NCBI RefSeq assembly: GCF_001742285.1
Contig: NZ_MIEK01000001.1
Span: 186,001 to 250,000 of the forward strand
Length of the DNA stretch: 64,000 nt
Source: Enterococcus rivorum
GTDB taxonomy: Bacteria; Bacillota; Bacilli; Lactobacillales; Enterococcaceae
Reading direction: 5' to 3'
Of the stretch, positions 1 to 9,293 are shown in pieces (the stretch's first letter is position 1; each line of letters starts with the position of its first letter). Made by a program: the position numbers and the translations under genes. A model generated the notes under the pieces. The model had not been told where the DNA came from. It saw only the letters and a list, made by a program, of their open reading frames with translations, and searched no databases.

Positions 1-535
1 AGATGATATTGTTGTTTCTATTGCTGCTGGTGTTACAATAGAGAAACTCTCCGCACATTTATTAGCTGAAACAAAAATTGTACGTGTTATGCCAAACACC
101 CCTGCTCTAGTTGGTTTAGGTATGTCTTCGGTCTCCTTGAATGACTTTATCTCTGAACAAGAGGGAGAAGAAATTCTTTCTATCTTTAGAAGTTTTGGAG
201 AAGCAGAATTTGTAGCTGAATATTTAATTGATGCCGTTGTAGGAGTGAGTGGTTCAGCCCCTGCCTACGTTTACATGTTTATTGAAGCTTTAGCTGACGG
301 TGCTGTCTTAGCTGGCTTATCGCGCCCTTTAGCGTACAAATTCGCTGCTCAAACCGTATTAGGCTCTGCCAAAATGGTTTTAGAAACTGGGAAGCACCCA
401 GGAGAATTAAAAGATATGGTTACATCTCCTGGCGGAACAACTATTGCTGCTGTTTCTAGCTTAGAAAACAATGGCTTTAGAGGAGCAGTTATTGATGCTG
501 TAACGACTGCCGCCGAAAAAAATCGAACAATGTAA
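1..535 (+). CDS. proC: Pyrroline-5-carboxylate reductase, 3' part (5' end outside window)
   Basis: Last step of proline synthesis: NAD(P)H-dependent reduction of 1-pyrroline-5-carboxylate to proline in the cytoplasm. The reading frame is open from base 2 and continues upstream of the window, so the N-terminal nucleotide-binding strand is missing. What remains has the VRVMPNTPALVG segment and the C-terminal dimerisation helices with the family signature GVSGSAPAYVYMFIEALADG and the MVTSPGGTT motif. An internal ATG at 89 is not the true start, because coding similarity runs through it. The stop lies 18 bases before ppnP. Identification is firm from family motifs. Confidence 0.95.
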   Translation, partial: DDIVVSIAAGVTIEKLSAHLLAETKIVRVMPNTPALVGLGMSSVSLNDFISEQEGEEILSIFRSFGEAEFVAEYLIDAVVGVSGSAPAYVYMFIEALADGAVLAGLSRPLAYKFAAQTVLGSAKMVLETGKHPGELKDMVTSPGGTTIAAVSSLENNGFRGAVIDAVTTAAEKNRTM

Positions 536-553
536 TTAAAGGAGCATAAGTAG

Positions 554-874
554 ATGGAAAATAGATTAAAAAACGTTGATATTGATAAAAAAGCAAACGT
601 CTATTTTGACGGAAAAGTATCCAGCAGAACCATTTTTTTAGCTAACGGTAACCGTATTACACTAGGTTTTATGTTAGCTGGAGAATATGAATTTAGCACC
701 AATGAAAAAGAAATTATGGAACTATCCGCAGGCACGCTAGAAGTGAAATTGCCACAATCAAACGAATGGCAAATCATTCAACCAGAAGCCTCTTTCGAAG
801 TTCCTGCAAATGCTACATTCAAAGTAAAAGTAGCTGAATTTGCGGATTACTGTTGTTCCTATGTAAAAGAATAG
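554..874 (+). CDS. ppnP: Pyrimidine/purine nucleoside phosphorylase PpnP (DUF1255)
   Basis: A 106-residue single-domain cupin-like protein matching the PpnP/YaiE family: a GKVSSRTIFL strand, GFMLAGEYEFST, and a C-terminal segment ending in YCCSYVKE. The family cleaves various nucleosides with phosphate to a base and (deoxy)ribose 1-phosphate. It carries about ten extra N-terminal residues compared with the E. coli protein as I remember it. An AAAGGAG ribosome site lies about 10 bases before the ATG. It follows proC by 18 bases and is probably cotranscribed with it, although the two functions are not obviously linked. Confidence 0.85.
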   Translation: MENRLKNVDIDKKANVYFDGKVSSRTIFLANGNRITLGFMLAGEYEFSTNEKEIMELSAGTLEVKLPQSNEWQIIQPEASFEVPANATFKVKVAEFADYCCSYVKE

Positions 875-898
875 CAAACAATTTCTTGTATTATAAAA

Positions 899-943
899 GA
901 ACCTATTTATCTCTTCTTGAAAATCAAAGAGATAAATAGGTTC
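899..943. terminator. Bidirectional terminator between ppnP and the XRE-cupin gene
   Basis: A perfect 17-bp inverted repeat (899-915 with 927-943) with an 11-base loop lies between two convergent genes. T-rich sequence follows on the minus strand (TCTTTTATAA), and a shorter CTTTGCT follows on the plus strand. Confidence 0.85.
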
Positions 944-997
944 CTTTGCTAGTCTAAATTTATTATTATTGACGAGGAGGACATTGTTGAGAGGTAA

Positions 998-1558
998 TCA
1001 AATTTCGAGATCACTTGGAACGTGCACCGCGATAAATTTTACCATTTTATTCGTATAGTTGCCCCAATTATGGGGTGTTGTAGAAGGGTAATGGCTAGAA
1101 TCACCAGGAAATAACTGATATTCTTGTTCATTCACTTTTAGTGTTAAAACACCTTCCAGTACATAAATAAATTCTTCTCCTTGGTGGGGATAAGAATCCA
1201 GATGCTCACTTTCCAATGCAGGTGTCATTTCTACTAGCTTGGGCATCATAATCTTATTTTTTGGGGCTGTACTTAAACTTTTGTAAACACATTGATTCAA
1301 AATTCGCAGTACTTTTTGATCATAACTTCTAACAACCAGTTCCTCTTCTTTCACTTCCTCTTCCTCTTCAAAAAAATACTTGATATTTACTCCTAATACT
1401 TCTGAAATGCTGACAAGGTGTTCCACGGCAATCGTCGTGATTCCTCTTTCAAATTGAGAAAGATAACCAGTTGATAAACCAACTTTTCCTGACATATCCT
1501 TAAGTGTAAATCCTTTCAATTGGCGGAGCTTCTTTACTTTTTCCCCTAGCAATTCCAT
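998..1558 (-). CDS. XRE-family transcriptional regulator with C-terminal cupin domain
   Basis: A 186-residue protein: an N-terminal helix-turn-helix (about residues 5-58, with LKDMSGKVGLSTGYLSQFERG), an acidic linker (FEEEEEVKEEE), and a cupin_2 domain (about 105-180, with PHQGEEFIYVLEGVLTLKV and a PHNWGN end). This architecture is typical of small-molecule-sensing regulators such as PuuR-type proteins. The ligand cannot be read from the sequence. The ATG at 1558 is preferred over one 33 bases upstream because GGAGAGATAGGG precedes it and no ribosome site precedes the longer form. It converges on ppnP. No promoter was assigned. Confidence 0.85.
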   Translation of the reverse strand: MELLGEKVKKLRQLKGFTLKDMSGKVGLSTGYLSQFERGITTIAVEHLVSISEVLGVNIKYFFEEEEEVKEEELVVRSYDQKVLRILNQCVYKSLSTAPKNKIMMPKLVEMTPALESEHLDSYPHQGEEFIYVLEGVLTLKVNEQEYQLFPGDSSHYPSTTPHNWGNYTNKMVKFIAVHVPSDLEI

Positions 1559-2172
1559 CCCTATCTCTCCAATCAAGCAAAAAATCCTCATTTTTAAATC
1601 CCAATCAAATCATTTTAACTAAAAAAAATGGATTAGTCAAAAGTAGAAAGTAACACGGGAAAGTAGAAGCTTCTTTTTTGTTATTTTTAGAGTAAAAGCA
1701 CTGTTGTAATATGTCACTTAATGCTTTGTATTAATCCATATAAAAAGAAGAAAAGACAAAAAATAGTTCTGATAAATAATACTTAGTAATAAGCTCTACA
1801 TATAGAATGGACGTCCAGTCCTTTTTCCGATAACTTTTATATTGACGTCAGAGAGACAGTAGAAGAAAAGTGAATAAAATAATCAAAGAGGATCTGTCCC
1901 AAATTCAAGAATAAATTGGCGAGCACTTAGCTCAGCCATTAAGCAAAATATATTCAAATATTAAAAAAGACAAAGACAAAACTAGAATCATTTTGTCTTT
2001 GTCTATATTTTTAGATACAGTTAAAATTTCGTAAAAAAAATACACTATATATGATGAGTGGTTACTCACTGAAATACTATCAGTGAGTAACACAGAGCTA
2101 GACTCGGAGTCTCCTCCAACATCATAACACTCTAAAAGAAACATCTATAAAGTGACGGTATAGTTTGTTTTT
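1559..2172. other. 614-base intergenic region with inverted repeats
   Basis: No convincing gene. It holds the terminator of the ribosomal superoperon (1968-2004), an 11-bp inverted repeat with a 9-base loop at 2061-2091 in the 3' untranslated part of that transcript, and two ACGT-centred palindromes, TGGACGTCCA (1808-1817) and TGACGTCA (1843-1850), that could be protein-binding sites. The regulator gene at 998-1558 starts at the left end, so part of the region is probably its promoter. Confidence 0.6.
1968..2004 (-). terminator. Terminator of the S10-spc-alpha superoperon
   Basis: A perfect 14-bp stem (1968-1981 with 1991-2004) and a 9-base loop, followed on the minus strand by TTTTTTAA. It lies about 170 bases after the rplQ stop. 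The opposite side (ATATTTTTAG) could also terminate plus-strand transcripts. Confidence 0.85.
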
Positions 2173-2553
2173 TTATACTAATTCAATAACAACCATTGGT
2201 GCTGCATCGCCGCGTCTTGGTTCTGTTTTCAAGATACGAGTATAGCCACCTTGGCGTTCTGCATAACGAGGTGCAATATCATTAAATAGCTTTTGTAAAG
2301 CTGATTCAACAACAATTGATTCCTCTTCTTGACGTACGCTAGCAACTTCATTACGAACATAAGCAGCTGCTTGACGACGAGCATGAAGATCTCCGCGTTT
2401 GCCTAAAGTAATCATTTTTTCTGCTGTAGAACGTAATTCTTTCGCACGAGCTTCAGTCGTAACGATACGTTCATTGATAATCAAATCAGTAGTTAAATCA
2501 CGCAACATCGCTTTACGTTGGCTAGATGTGCGTCCTAATTTACGATAACTCAC
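2173..2553 (-). CDS. rplQ: 50S ribosomal protein L17
   Basis: A 126-residue bacterial L17, starting [19 protein letters not shown], the normal length for Gram-positives. It sits near the exit of the peptide tunnel in the large subunit. The start is GTG, preceded by a GGAGG site. It is the last gene of the alpha cluster, 27 bases after rpoA, with the operon terminator downstream. Confidence 0.98.
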   Translation of the reverse strand: MSYRKLGRTSSQRKAMLRDLTTDLIINERIVTTEARAKELRSTAEKMITLGKRGDLHARRQAAAYVRNEVASVRQEEESIVVESALQKLFNDIAPRYAERQGGYTRILKTEPRRGDAAPMVVIELV

Positions 2554-2580
2554 GTTGGTTTTCCTCCTTCGTAAAAAGTA

Positions 2581-3519
2581 TTAATCATCTTTACGTAAGC
2601 CTAAACCTAAATCATGTAATTTTAGTTTTACCTCTTCAAGAGATTTACGACCTAAATTACGTACTTTGATCATTTCTGGTTCAGATTTATTTGTAAGTTC
2701 TTGTACAGTATTAATTCCTGCACGTTTTAAACAGTTGTATGAACGAACAGACAAGTCTAATTCTTCGATAGTCATTTCCAACATTTTCTCTTTTTGTGTC
2801 TCTTCCTTTTCAACCATGATTTCAGCATTTTTCGCTTCATCAGTAAGATTCACAAAGATATCTAAATGTTCAGTCAAGATTTTAGCCGCTAAGCTAAGAG
2901 CTTCTTGAGGAATAATTGAACCATCAGTCCATATTTCCATTGTTAATTTATCGAAATCATCACGACGACCAACACGAGTGTTTTCTACTTGGTAGTTAAC
3001 ACGACGAACTGGTGTGTAGATAGAGTCGACAGGTAGAACGCCGATTGGCATATCTTCCTTTTTATTTTCGTTTGCTTGAACATAGCCACGACCAGGTCTC
3101 ACAGTTAAGCGAGCATGGAAAGTAGCTCCTTCAGCGACACTACAGATAATTAAATCTTTATTTAGGATCTCAACGTCACTATCAACAATAATATCGCCAG
3201 CAGTAACTGTAGCAGGTCCTGTAATATCGATTTCAAGGGTTTTTTCTTCTTCAGCATAGAGCTTTAATGCTAAGCCTTTGATATTCAAGATGATTTGAGT
3301 TACATCTTCTCTTACGCCTTTAACAGCGGAAAATTCATGTAAAACACCATCGATTTGAATATTTGTAATAGCAGCTCCCGGTAAAGAAGATAATAAAATA
3401 CGACGTAGAGAATTGCCTAAAGTAGTCCCATATCCTCGTTCAAGAGGTTCTACGACGAACTTGCCATAATCTCTATTCTCATCAATTTTTTCGATTCTTG
3501 GTTTTTCAAATTCAATCAT
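2581..3519 (-). CDS. rpoA: DNA-directed RNA polymerase alpha subunit
   Basis: A 312-residue alpha subunit. The N-terminal assembly domain (about 1-228, with [20 protein letters not shown]) drives dimerisation and binding of beta and beta'. A flexible acidic linker leads to the C-terminal domain (about 250-305, with [16 protein letters not shown] and [11 protein letters not shown]), which contacts UP elements and activators. ATG start. An 80-base gap separates it from rpsK. Confidence 0.98.
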   Translation of the reverse strand: MIEFEKPRIEKIDENRDYGKFVVEPLERGYGTTLGNSLRRILLSSLPGAAITNIQIDGVLHEFSAVKGVREDVTQIILNIKGLALKLYAEEEKTLEIDITGPATVTAGDIIVDSDVEILNKDLIICSVAEGATFHARLTVRPGRGYVQANENKKEDMPIGVLPVDSIYTPVRRVNYQVENTRVGRRDDFDKLTMEIWTDGSIIPQEALSLAAKILTEHLDIFVNLTDEAKNAEIMVEKEETQKEKMLEMTIEELDLSVRSYNCLKRAGINTVQELTNKSEPEMIKVRNLGRKSLEEVKLKLHDLGLGLRKDD

Positions 3520-3599
3520 TCTTATCTATACCCCTTTCAAAACGAAAAGTGTCTTGTTCAATGACGTTCTTAATTCAAACTCAAAATGAGTGGCACTCA

Positions 3600-3989
3600 T
3601 TAAACACGACGGCGTTTTGGAGGGCGGCATCCATTATGAGGAACTGGAGTCACGTCACGAATTGCAGTCACTTCTAAACCTGTTGCTTGTAATGAACGAA
3701 TTGCTGCCTCACGTCCAGAACCAGGTCCTTTAACTGTTACATCTACAGTTTTTAATCCATGCTCCATCGCTACTTTTGTAGCTGCTTCTGCTGCCATTTG
3801 AGCGGCAAACGGAGTTGATTTTTTACTACCTTTAAAGCCTAACGATCCTGCTGATGACCATGCTAATGCATTCCCGTGAGAATCGGTAATCATCACAATT
3901 GTATTATTGAATGTAGAATGGATATGTGCAATCCCGGTTTCTATATTCTTCTTCACACGGCGTTTACGACTAACTTTCTTTGCTGCCAT
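3600..3989 (-). CDS. rpsK: 30S ribosomal protein S11
   Basis: A 129-residue S11 with the conserved [11 protein letters not shown] and [20 protein letters not shown] segments and the basic CRPPKRRRV tail. It forms part of the small-subunit platform near the E site. It lies between rpsM (27 bases) and rpoA in the usual alpha-operon order. Confidence 0.98.
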   Translation of the reverse strand: MAAKKVSRKRRVKKNIETGIAHIHSTFNNTIVMITDSHGNALAWSSAGSLGFKGSKKSTPFAAQMAAEAATKVAMEHGLKTVDVTVKGPGSGREAAIRSLQATGLEVTAIRDVTPVPHNGCRPPKRRRV

Positions 3990-4016
3990 GAAGTTCTAAC
4001 CTCCTTCACTTAGGAA

Positions 4017-4382
4017 TTATTTTTTCTTGCCTGCTACAGTACGAGCTGGGCCTTTACGAGTACGTGCATTATTTTTCGTGTTTTGTCCACGAGTTGGTAA
4101 TCCACGACGATGACGGATACCACGGTATGAACCGATTTCCATCAAACGTTTGATATTTAAGTTCACTTCACGACGAAGATCCCCTTCAACTTTTAACTTA
4201 TCAATTTCCGCACGGATAGCATCTGTTTGTTCATTTGTTAAATCACGAACACGAATTTCTTCAGATACTCCAACGTTTGCTAAAACTTTTTTAGCAGTAG
4301 TGTTACCAATACCATAGATATAAGTAAGGGAAATTACTACACGTTTATCACGAGGGATGTCTACTCCTGCAATACGAGCCAT
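4017..4382 (-). CDS. rpsM: 30S ribosomal protein S13
   Basis: A 121-residue S13 starting [14 protein letters not shown], with the helix-two-turns-helix segment [12 protein letters not shown] and the basic C-terminal tail that reaches the decoding centre ([19 protein letters not shown]). It contacts L5 across the subunit bridge. It is 18 bases from rpmJ upstream and 27 from rpsK downstream. Confidence 0.98.
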   Translation of the reverse strand: MARIAGVDIPRDKRVVISLTYIYGIGNTTAKKVLANVGVSEEIRVRDLTNEQTDAIRAEIDKLKVEGDLRREVNLNIKRLMEIGSYRGIRHRRGLPTRGQNTKNNARTRKGPARTVAGKKK

Positions 4383-4400
4383 TATTCGTTACACCTCCTA

Positions 4401-4517
4401 TTATCCTTGACGTTGTTTATGTTTTGGATTTGCTGGGCAAATGACCATAACACGTCCTTTACGGCGAATTACTTTACAATGTTCACACATTGGTTTTACT
4501 GATGGTCTTACTTTCAT
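4401..4517 (-). CDS. rpmJ: 50S ribosomal protein L36
   Basis: A 38-residue protein read directly from the minus strand between infA and rps[18 protein letters not shown] followed by [21 protein letters not shown]. The C-x2-C...C-x4-H zinc-ribbon ligands are intact (Cys11, Cys14, Cys27, His32), so this is the zinc-binding form. Start ATG at 4517 with GGGAGG upstream, stop TAA at 4401-4403. Confidence 0.96.
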   Translation of the reverse strand: MKVRPSVKPMCEHCKVIRRKGRVMVICPANPKHKQRQG

Positions 4518-4548
4518 GATAATACCTCCCTGATTTTACGGAGTACAA

Positions 4549-4767
4549 TTATTTAAAGCGGTAAGTGATTCGACCACGAGTTAAATCATATGGCGATAAC
4601 TCAACAGTCACTTTATCTCCAGGCAAGATACGAATATAATGCATACGAATCTTACCAGAAACGTGAGCAAGAACTACATGCCCATTTTCTAATTCAACTT
4701 TAAACATTGCATTCGGCAAAGTTTCGACGACTGTACCTTCGATTTCAATCATATCATCTTTTGCCAC
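4549..4767 (-). CDS. infA: Translation initiation factor IF-1
   Basis: A 72-residue OB-fold protein ([19 protein letters not shown]... ending GRITYRFK) that binds the A site of the 30S subunit during initiation. The start is GTG with AAGGAGG upstream. It is preceded by its own promoter (4895-4923) and a short GC-rich hairpin (4792-4807), so infA and the genes after it can be transcribed apart from the rest of the superoperon. Confidence 0.97.
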   Translation of the reverse strand: MAKDDMIEIEGTVVETLPNAMFKVELENGHVVLAHVSGKIRMHYIRILPGDKVTVELSPYDLTRGRITYRFK

Positions 4768-4791
4768 GCACAGTACCTCCTTGTACTTGTT

Positions 4792-4807
4792 TCGCGCTTT
4801 CGCGCGA
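4792..4807 (-). promoter_or_regulatory. GC-rich hairpin in the infA leader
   Basis: On the transcribed strand TCGCGC-GAAA-GCGCGA, a 6-bp stem closed by a GNRA-type GAAA tetraloop, ends about 14 bases before the infA Shine-Dalgarno. It is far more GC-rich than its surroundings. It could modulate infA translation. No function is established from the sequence. Confidence 0.5.
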
Positions 4808-4894
4808 TAAAACGGCGGAAACTTCAGCTCCCACCTAGAATTTCACAACTAAACTTCTTTAAAGTTCAAAAAAACTTAGAAGTCGGACTGATAT

Positions 4895-4923
4895 ATTCTA
4901 TCATAAGTTATTTGATTTGGCAA
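4895..4923 (-). promoter_or_regulatory. Internal promoter before infA
   Basis: Minus strand: -35 TTGCCA (4918-4923), 17-base spacer, -10 TAGAAT (4895-4900). It lies in the 201-base adk-infA gap, the longest in the superoperon. Confidence 0.7.
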
Positions 4924-4968
4924 GAGAATCTGAATCCAACAAAAACAGTAGGTAGCGGGCAATCAACT

Positions 4969-5619
4969 CTATTTTTTCTCAATGATTTGTTTCACATCTT
5001 CAAAAACAGCATCGATCTCACGATTTCCATCTATTGAATGCAACAAATCTTGTTCTTTATAATAAGCTAAGATTGGCGCACTACTTTCGATGTTGACTGC
5101 CAAACGATTTTTTACCGTTTCAGGCTTATCATCTTCTCTTTGATAAAACTCATGTCCACCGCATCGGTCACATGTTCCCTCTACTTTAGGAGGGTTAAAT
5201 AGTTTATGATACGTCGCTCCACAAGTACGACACATAAATCGACCTGCTAAACGCTCAATCAAAACATTTTCTTCAACATGAATATCAATGACAGCGTCAA
5301 TTTGTTTATTTAAATCTTTTAACATTTCATTTAATGCCTTCGCTTGATCCAAAGTTCTTGGGAATCCGTCTAATAGAAAACCTTTTTCTGTATCGGGTTC
5401 TGCTAAACGTTCTTTAACAATTCCGTTCGTTACTTCGTCAGGAACCAAGTTACCAGCATCGATATAGGCCTTTGCTTCAAGGCCAAGAGCAGTTTCATTT
5501 TTCATTGCTGCACGGAACATATCTCCAGTAGAAATATGTGGAATTCCATACGTATCAATAATTTTTTCTGCTTGTGTCCCTTTTCCTGCTCCAGGTAATC
5601 CCATTAAAATGAGGTTCAT
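4969..5619 (-). CDS. adk: Adenylate kinase, zinc-binding LID type
   Basis: A 216-residue enzyme converting ATP + AMP to 2 ADP in the cytoplasm. Visible are the P-loop GLPGAGKGT (residues 7-15), the AMP-binding segment TGDMFRA, the DGFPRT motif (84-89), and a LID domain with four cysteines (130, 133, 150, 153) forming the zinc site usual in Gram-positives. ATG start with GGAGGAG upstream. It lies 91 bases after secY. That gap can form a hairpin (5681-5703, TGAGGA/TCCTCA core) with no T-run. Confidence 0.98.
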   Translation of the reverse strand: MNLILMGLPGAGKGTQAEKIIDTYGIPHISTGDMFRAAMKNETALGLEAKAYIDAGNLVPDEVTNGIVKERLAEPDTEKGFLLDGFPRTLDQAKALNEMLKDLNKQIDAVIDIHVEENVLIERLAGRFMCRTCGATYHKLFNPPKVEGTCDRCGGHEFYQREDDKPETVKNRLAVNIESSAPILAYYKEQDLLHSIDGNREIDAVFEDVKQIIEKK

Positions 5620-5710
5620 TATGTTCTCCTCCTAATTTTAAAGGCTGGCTCATGTCATGAAGCTAGCCAATGTGAGAACGGTGCTGAGGAGAATCCTCAA
5701 CACACAATTC

Positions 5711-7009
5711 TTACTTATTGATAAAGCCAACATATTGACGTTTTAACATTAAACCTTCTAGTTGTTTAGCTGTTTCTAGAGCAACACCAATAACAATTAG
5801 TAAGCTTGTTCCACCTAGTCCAATAGACTGTGGTAAGTTCCATAACATTTGAGCAATGATTGGCAATAAAGCTACCATTCCTAAAAAGATAGAACCGACT
5901 ACGCTTAAACGCATTAATAGTCCAGATACGTATTCCTCTGTCCCTTTACCTGGTCGTACGCTTGGAATATAACTTCCTTGTTTTTGTAAGTTTTCCGCCA
6001 ATTTCTCAGGGTTTACTTGAACAAAAGCATAGAAGAATGTAAACGCAACAATCAGTACAGTGTATACAATGGCACCTGGAACTGTATTATAACTAAAAAT
6101 TTGTTGCATTACTTCGTACCAACCATCACCCTTGAAGTTACCTCCTAGAGCTTGTAAAACGGCATTTGGTGTCGAAATAAGCGAACTAGCAAAGATAACT
6201 GGAATAACTCCGGCAGCATTTACTTTTAAAGGTAAATAGCTACTTGTCGGTGCACCAGAAACCCTTTTTGTATATTGGATAGGAATTTTGCGCTCTGCTT
6301 GCTGCATGAACGTTACAAAAGTTACAATCAGTAAAACTGCAATAACTAAAATAACGATGAAGACAACAGATTGCCCGATTTTGGAAGAATCAATATTTAC
6401 GAAATAATCAACATAGATTTCTTTAATAGAGCTTGGTAATCTAGAAATAATACCAGCAAAGATAATCATTGAGACTCCATTACCAATTCCTTTTTCAGTG
6501 ATTTGTTCTCCCAACCAAGTAACAAATAGTGTACCGGCTGTTAAAATAATAGAGATCATGATATAAGTATTGAAGTTTGGATTTTTAACAATTCCAATTG
6601 AACTTAAGCTATTAAATCCAGCGGTAATACCAAACGATTGGGCAATTCCCAATACAATAGTTAGATATCTAGTTGCTTGATTTAATTTCTTACGTCCAAC
6701 TTCACCTTGTTTTGACCATTCTACAAATTTAGGAACAATGTCCATTTGTAACAACTGAATAATGATTGATGCTGTAATGTAAGGCGAAACCCCCATCGAG
6801 AAGATAGAGAAGTTTTGCATTGCACTACCACTAACCATATTCAGCATGTTTAGAAACGGTAAATCACTTAGCTCTGCCAATCCTTTAGCATTTACGCCAG
6901 GTACTGTTATATGAGCCCCGATGCGAAATACTAATAGAATTAGAACAGTAAACATAATTTTTGATCTAATGTCTTTGACTTTAAAAGCTTTACTTAATAG
7001 TTTAAACAT
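5711..7009 (-). CDS. secY: Preprotein translocase channel subunit SecY
   Basis: A 432-residue polytopic membrane protein, the central pore of the Sec translocon. The N-terminal amphipathic stretch and first membrane segment (about 17-37), the plug-region sequence PFLNMLNMVSGSAMQNFSIFSMGVSPYITASII, and about ten hydrophobic segments are visible. The ATG shares one base with the rplO TAA stop (TAATG), suggesting translational coupling. Confidence 0.98.
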   Translation of the reverse strand: MFKLLSKAFKVKDIRSKIMFTVLILLVFRIGAHITVPGVNAKGLAELSDLPFLNMLNMVSGSAMQNFSIFSMGVSPYITASIIIQLLQMDIVPKFVEWSKQGEVGRKKLNQATRYLTIVLGIAQSFGITAGFNSLSSIGIVKNPNFNTYIMISIILTAGTLFVTWLGEQITEKGIGNGVSMIIFAGIISRLPSSIKEIYVDYFVNIDSSKIGQSVVFIVILVIAVLLIVTFVTFMQQAERKIPIQYTKRVSGAPTSSYLPLKVNAAGVIPVIFASSLISTPNAVLQALGGNFKGDGWYEVMQQIFSYNTVPGAIVYTVLIVAFTFFYAFVQVNPEKLAENLQKQGSYIPSVRPGKGTEEYVSGLLMRLSVVGSIFLGMVALLPIIAQMLWNLPQSIGLGGTSLLIVIGVALETAKQLEGLMLKRQYVGFINK

Positions 7010-7449
7010 TAGATCACCTCGATTGATCCTCCAGCAGCTTTAATCGCTTCTTCTGCTGCTTTAGAGAATTTAGTTGCTTTGACAGTCACTTTTTTAGTTA
7101 ATTGACCATCTGCAAGAACTTTAATTCCTGATTTTTCATTTTTAACGATTCCAGCTTCAATTAATGCAGCTGATGTTACTTCAGCTCCGTCTTCGAAACG
7201 ATTCAATACATCTAAATTGATGATTGCATAATCTTTACGATTAATGTTCGTGAAGCCACGTTTTGGTAAACGACGGAATAATGGAGTTTGACCCCCTTCA
7301 AATCCTAAACGTACACCGCCACCTGAACGAGCTTTTTGCCCTTTTTGTCCACGGCCAGCAGTTTTACCATTGCCAGATGAAGTACCACGTCCAACGCGAT
7401 TGCGTACTTGGCGTGAACCTTCGGCAGGTTTCAATTCATGAAGTTTCAT
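7009..7449 (-). CDS. rplO: 50S ribosomal protein L15
   Basis: A 146-residue L15 with the glycine- and arginine-rich extension near the N-terminus ([23 protein letters not shown]) that penetrates 23S rRNA, followed by the globular C-terminal domain. ATG start with AAGGAGG upstream. It overlaps secY by one base. Confidence 0.98.
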   Translation of the reverse strand: MKLHELKPAEGSRQVRNRVGRGTSSGNGKTAGRGQKGQKARSGGGVRLGFEGGQTPLFRRLPKRGFTNINRKDYAIINLDVLNRFEDGAEVTSAALIEAGIVKNEKSGIKVLADGQLTKKVTVKATKFSKAAEEAIKAAGGSIEVI

Positions 7450-7486
7450 TGGTTTGGCACCTCCTTAAACAATCTACTATTGTAAA

Positions 7487-7666
7487 TTAAACTTCTTCTA
7501 CGTCCACTAAATGTGAAACAGTGTTAACCATTCCTTTGATTGCATCATTCGCAGGTTTAGTTACAGTACTGTTAATTTTTTTCAATCCCAACGCTTTTAC
7601 TGTATCACGTTGATTTTGAGGACGTCCGATAATACTGCGTTTTAAAGTAATTTTTAATTCAGCCAT
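7487..7666 (-). CDS. rpmD: 50S ribosomal protein L30
   Basis: A 59-residue L30 read on the minus strand ([20 protein letters not shown] followed by [15 protein letters not shown], ending HLVDVEEV). ATG at 7666 with AGGAGGACA upstream, TAA at 7487-7489. It lies between rpsE (14 bases) and rplO (37 bases) in the standard spc order. Confidence 0.96.
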   Translation of the reverse strand: MAELKITLKRSIIGRPQNQRDTVKALGLKKINSTVTKPANDAIKGMVNTVSHLVDVEEV

Positions 7667-7680
7667 TACTGTTGTCCTCC

Positions 7681-8181
7681 TTAACCGATAATTTCTTCTA
7701 CAGTTTTGCCACGAAGTGCTGCCACTTCTTCAGCGCGTTTTAATTGTGTTAAACCATCAAGAGTTGCGCGAACAACGTTGATTGGTGTGTTTGAACCTAA
7801 TGATTTAGATGTAATATCTGCTACACCAGCTAATTCTAATACGGCACGAACTGGTCCACCAGCGGCAACCCCAGAACCTTCAATTGCTGGTTTCATAAGG
7901 ATACGTCCACCACCAAATACTCCGATTACTTCGTGAGGGATGGTAGAACCAACCATAGGCACTTCAACTAAGTTTTTCTTAGCGTCTTCGATAGCTTTAC
8001 GAATAGCTTCTGGTACTTCTTGCGCTTTACCAGTACCAAAACCAACGTGTCCATTTTTATCTCCCACAACAACTAAAGCTGCGAAACGTAAACGACGTCC
8101 ACCTTTAACAACTTTTGTTACACGGTTGATTGCAACAACGCGGTCTTCTAATTCCAAGTGTTTTGGATCAATATAAACCAT
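7681..8181 (-). CDS. rpsE: 30S ribosomal protein S5
   Basis: A 166-residue S5. The N-terminal double-stranded-RNA-like domain carries [22 protein letters not shown], and the C-terminal domain has the conserved [17 protein letters not shown]. It contributes to the mRNA entry channel and decoding fidelity. ATG start with AAGGAGG upstream. No change is obvious at the spectinomycin-site loop (VVKGGRR). Confidence 0.98.
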   Translation of the reverse strand: MVYIDPKHLELEDRVVAINRVTKVVKGGRRLRFAALVVVGDKNGHVGFGTGKAQEVPEAIRKAIEDAKKNLVEVPMVGSTIPHEVIGVFGGGRILMKPAIEGSGVAAGGPVRAVLELAGVADITSKSLGSNTPINVVRATLDGLTQLKRAEEVAALRGKTVEEIIG

Positions 8182-8201
8182 GAATGGTGTTCCTCCTTCT
8201 C

Positions 8202-8558
8202 TTAAAATTCTAGTCCATTTTCACGAGCTGCTTCAGCTAAAGCGGCTACGCGGCCATGGTAAAGGTATCCACCACGGTCAAAGACTACTACTTTAACGCC
8301 TTTTTCAGCGGCACGTTCAGCAACTAATTTACCTACAGCTGCAGCGATTTCTGTTTTTGTTCCACCTGAAATTTCTTTATCCAAGGCAGAGGCACTTGCT
8401 AGCGTTACACCCGCTACGTCATCAATGACTTGAGCGTAGATGTTTTTGTTAGAACGGAAAACGTTCAAACGTGGGCACTCAGCAGTACCAGAGATTTTGT
8501 TACGTACACGACGATGTCTTTTCTGACGTGTCTTATTTTTATCTGGTTTTGTTATCAC
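8202..8558 (-). CDS. rplR: 50S ribosomal protein L18
   Basis: A 118-residue 5S-rRNA-binding protein ([19 protein letters not shown] and [19 protein letters not shown]). Two in-frame GTG codons exist. The downstream one (8558) is chosen because AGAGGTGA sits 5 bases before it, whereas the upstream GTG overlaps that ribosome site. It also gives the usual L18 length. An unusually long 168-base gap separates it from rplF. Confidence 0.95.
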   Translation of the reverse strand: MITKPDKNKTRQKRHRRVRNKISGTAECPRLNVFRSNKNIYAQVIDDVAGVTLASASALDKEISGGTKTEIAAAVGKLVAERAAEKGVKVVVFDRGGYLYHGRVAALAEAARENGLEF

Positions 8559-8726
8559 AATTGTCACCTCTTTAATTTAATTGTACTACTATTTCAAGCA
8601 GTGAACAGATTTCGGAAAAGAGCATTAGTCACGATACAAGGGAAATTTCTTTTGAGGAAAACGAACTTCATCAAAACAATTTTCCTTTGTTTCTCACTTC
8701 TAAGCAATTCTCCTACATGTCTTATT
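8559..8726 (-). other. Unusually long rplF-rplR spacer with hairpin potential
   Basis: 168 bases with no gene inside an operon whose other gaps are mostly under 60. The transcribed strand can pair an ACAAAGGAAAATT-like arm (near 8695) with AATTTCCCTTGT (near 8637) around a large loop. No T-run follows, so it is more likely a processing or stability element than a terminator. Confidence 0.4.
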
Positions 8727-9263
8727 CTATTTACCAGTTTTACCTTCTTTACGACGTACAAATTCGCCAACATAGCGGATTCCTTTGCCTTTATAAGGTT
8801 CTGGAGGACGAACGCCACGGATGTTTGCTGCTAATTCACCAACATGTTCTTTGTTAGCTCCTTTAACAACTACTTGTGTGTTCGAAGGTACTTCTACAGT
8901 TACACCAGCTGGTGGTGTAATTTCTACTGGATGAGAGTACCCAACGTTAAGAATCAAGTTAGATCCTTGTAATTGTGCACGGTAACCAACCCCGATAAGT
9001 TCTAACCCTTTTTCAAAGCCTTCACTTACACCAACAACCATGTTGTTGAAGTTTGCACGAGTTGTACCGTGAATTGTTTTCATGTCTTTGCTATCATTTG
9101 GACGAGTAAACGTTACTTCGCTTCCTTCGATATTCATTGTGATATCAGCAGAAAACTCACGAGTCAATTCACCTTTAGGTCCTTTTACAGTTATGTTATT
9201 TCCATCTTGAGTTACAGTAACTCCAGCTGGTAAAATAACGATTTTATTACCAATACGGCTCAC
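8727..9263 (-). CDS. rplF: 50S ribosomal protein L6
   Basis: A 178-residue protein of two similar domains near the factor-binding site ([17 protein letters not shown]-terminal [17 protein letters not shown] followed by FVRRKEGK). The start is GTG, 9 bases after GGAGGTG. It lies 30 bases after rpsH. Confidence 0.98.
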   Translation of the reverse strand: MSRIGNKIVILPAGVTVTQDGNNITVKGPKGELTREFSADITMNIEGSEVTFTRPNDSKDMKTIHGTTRANFNNMVVGVSEGFEKGLELIGVGYRAQLQGSNLILNVGYSHPVEITPPAGVTVEVPSNTQVVVKGANKEHVGELAANIRGVRPPEPYKGKGIRYVGEFVRRKEGKTGK

Positions 9264-9293
9264 TTAGAGACACCTCCTTGTGTATTTTTTAAA

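Noticed and set aside
1932-2144. 70-codon minus-strand open frame after rplQ
   Set aside because: It overlaps the superoperon terminator and an inverted repeat, has no ribosome site and reads as low-complexity hydrophobic sequence.
8430-8834. 134-codon plus-strand frame across rplR, the spacer and rplF
   Set aside because: It is antisense to two certain ribosomal genes and very rich in Phe, Cys and Leu, typical of a shadow frame.
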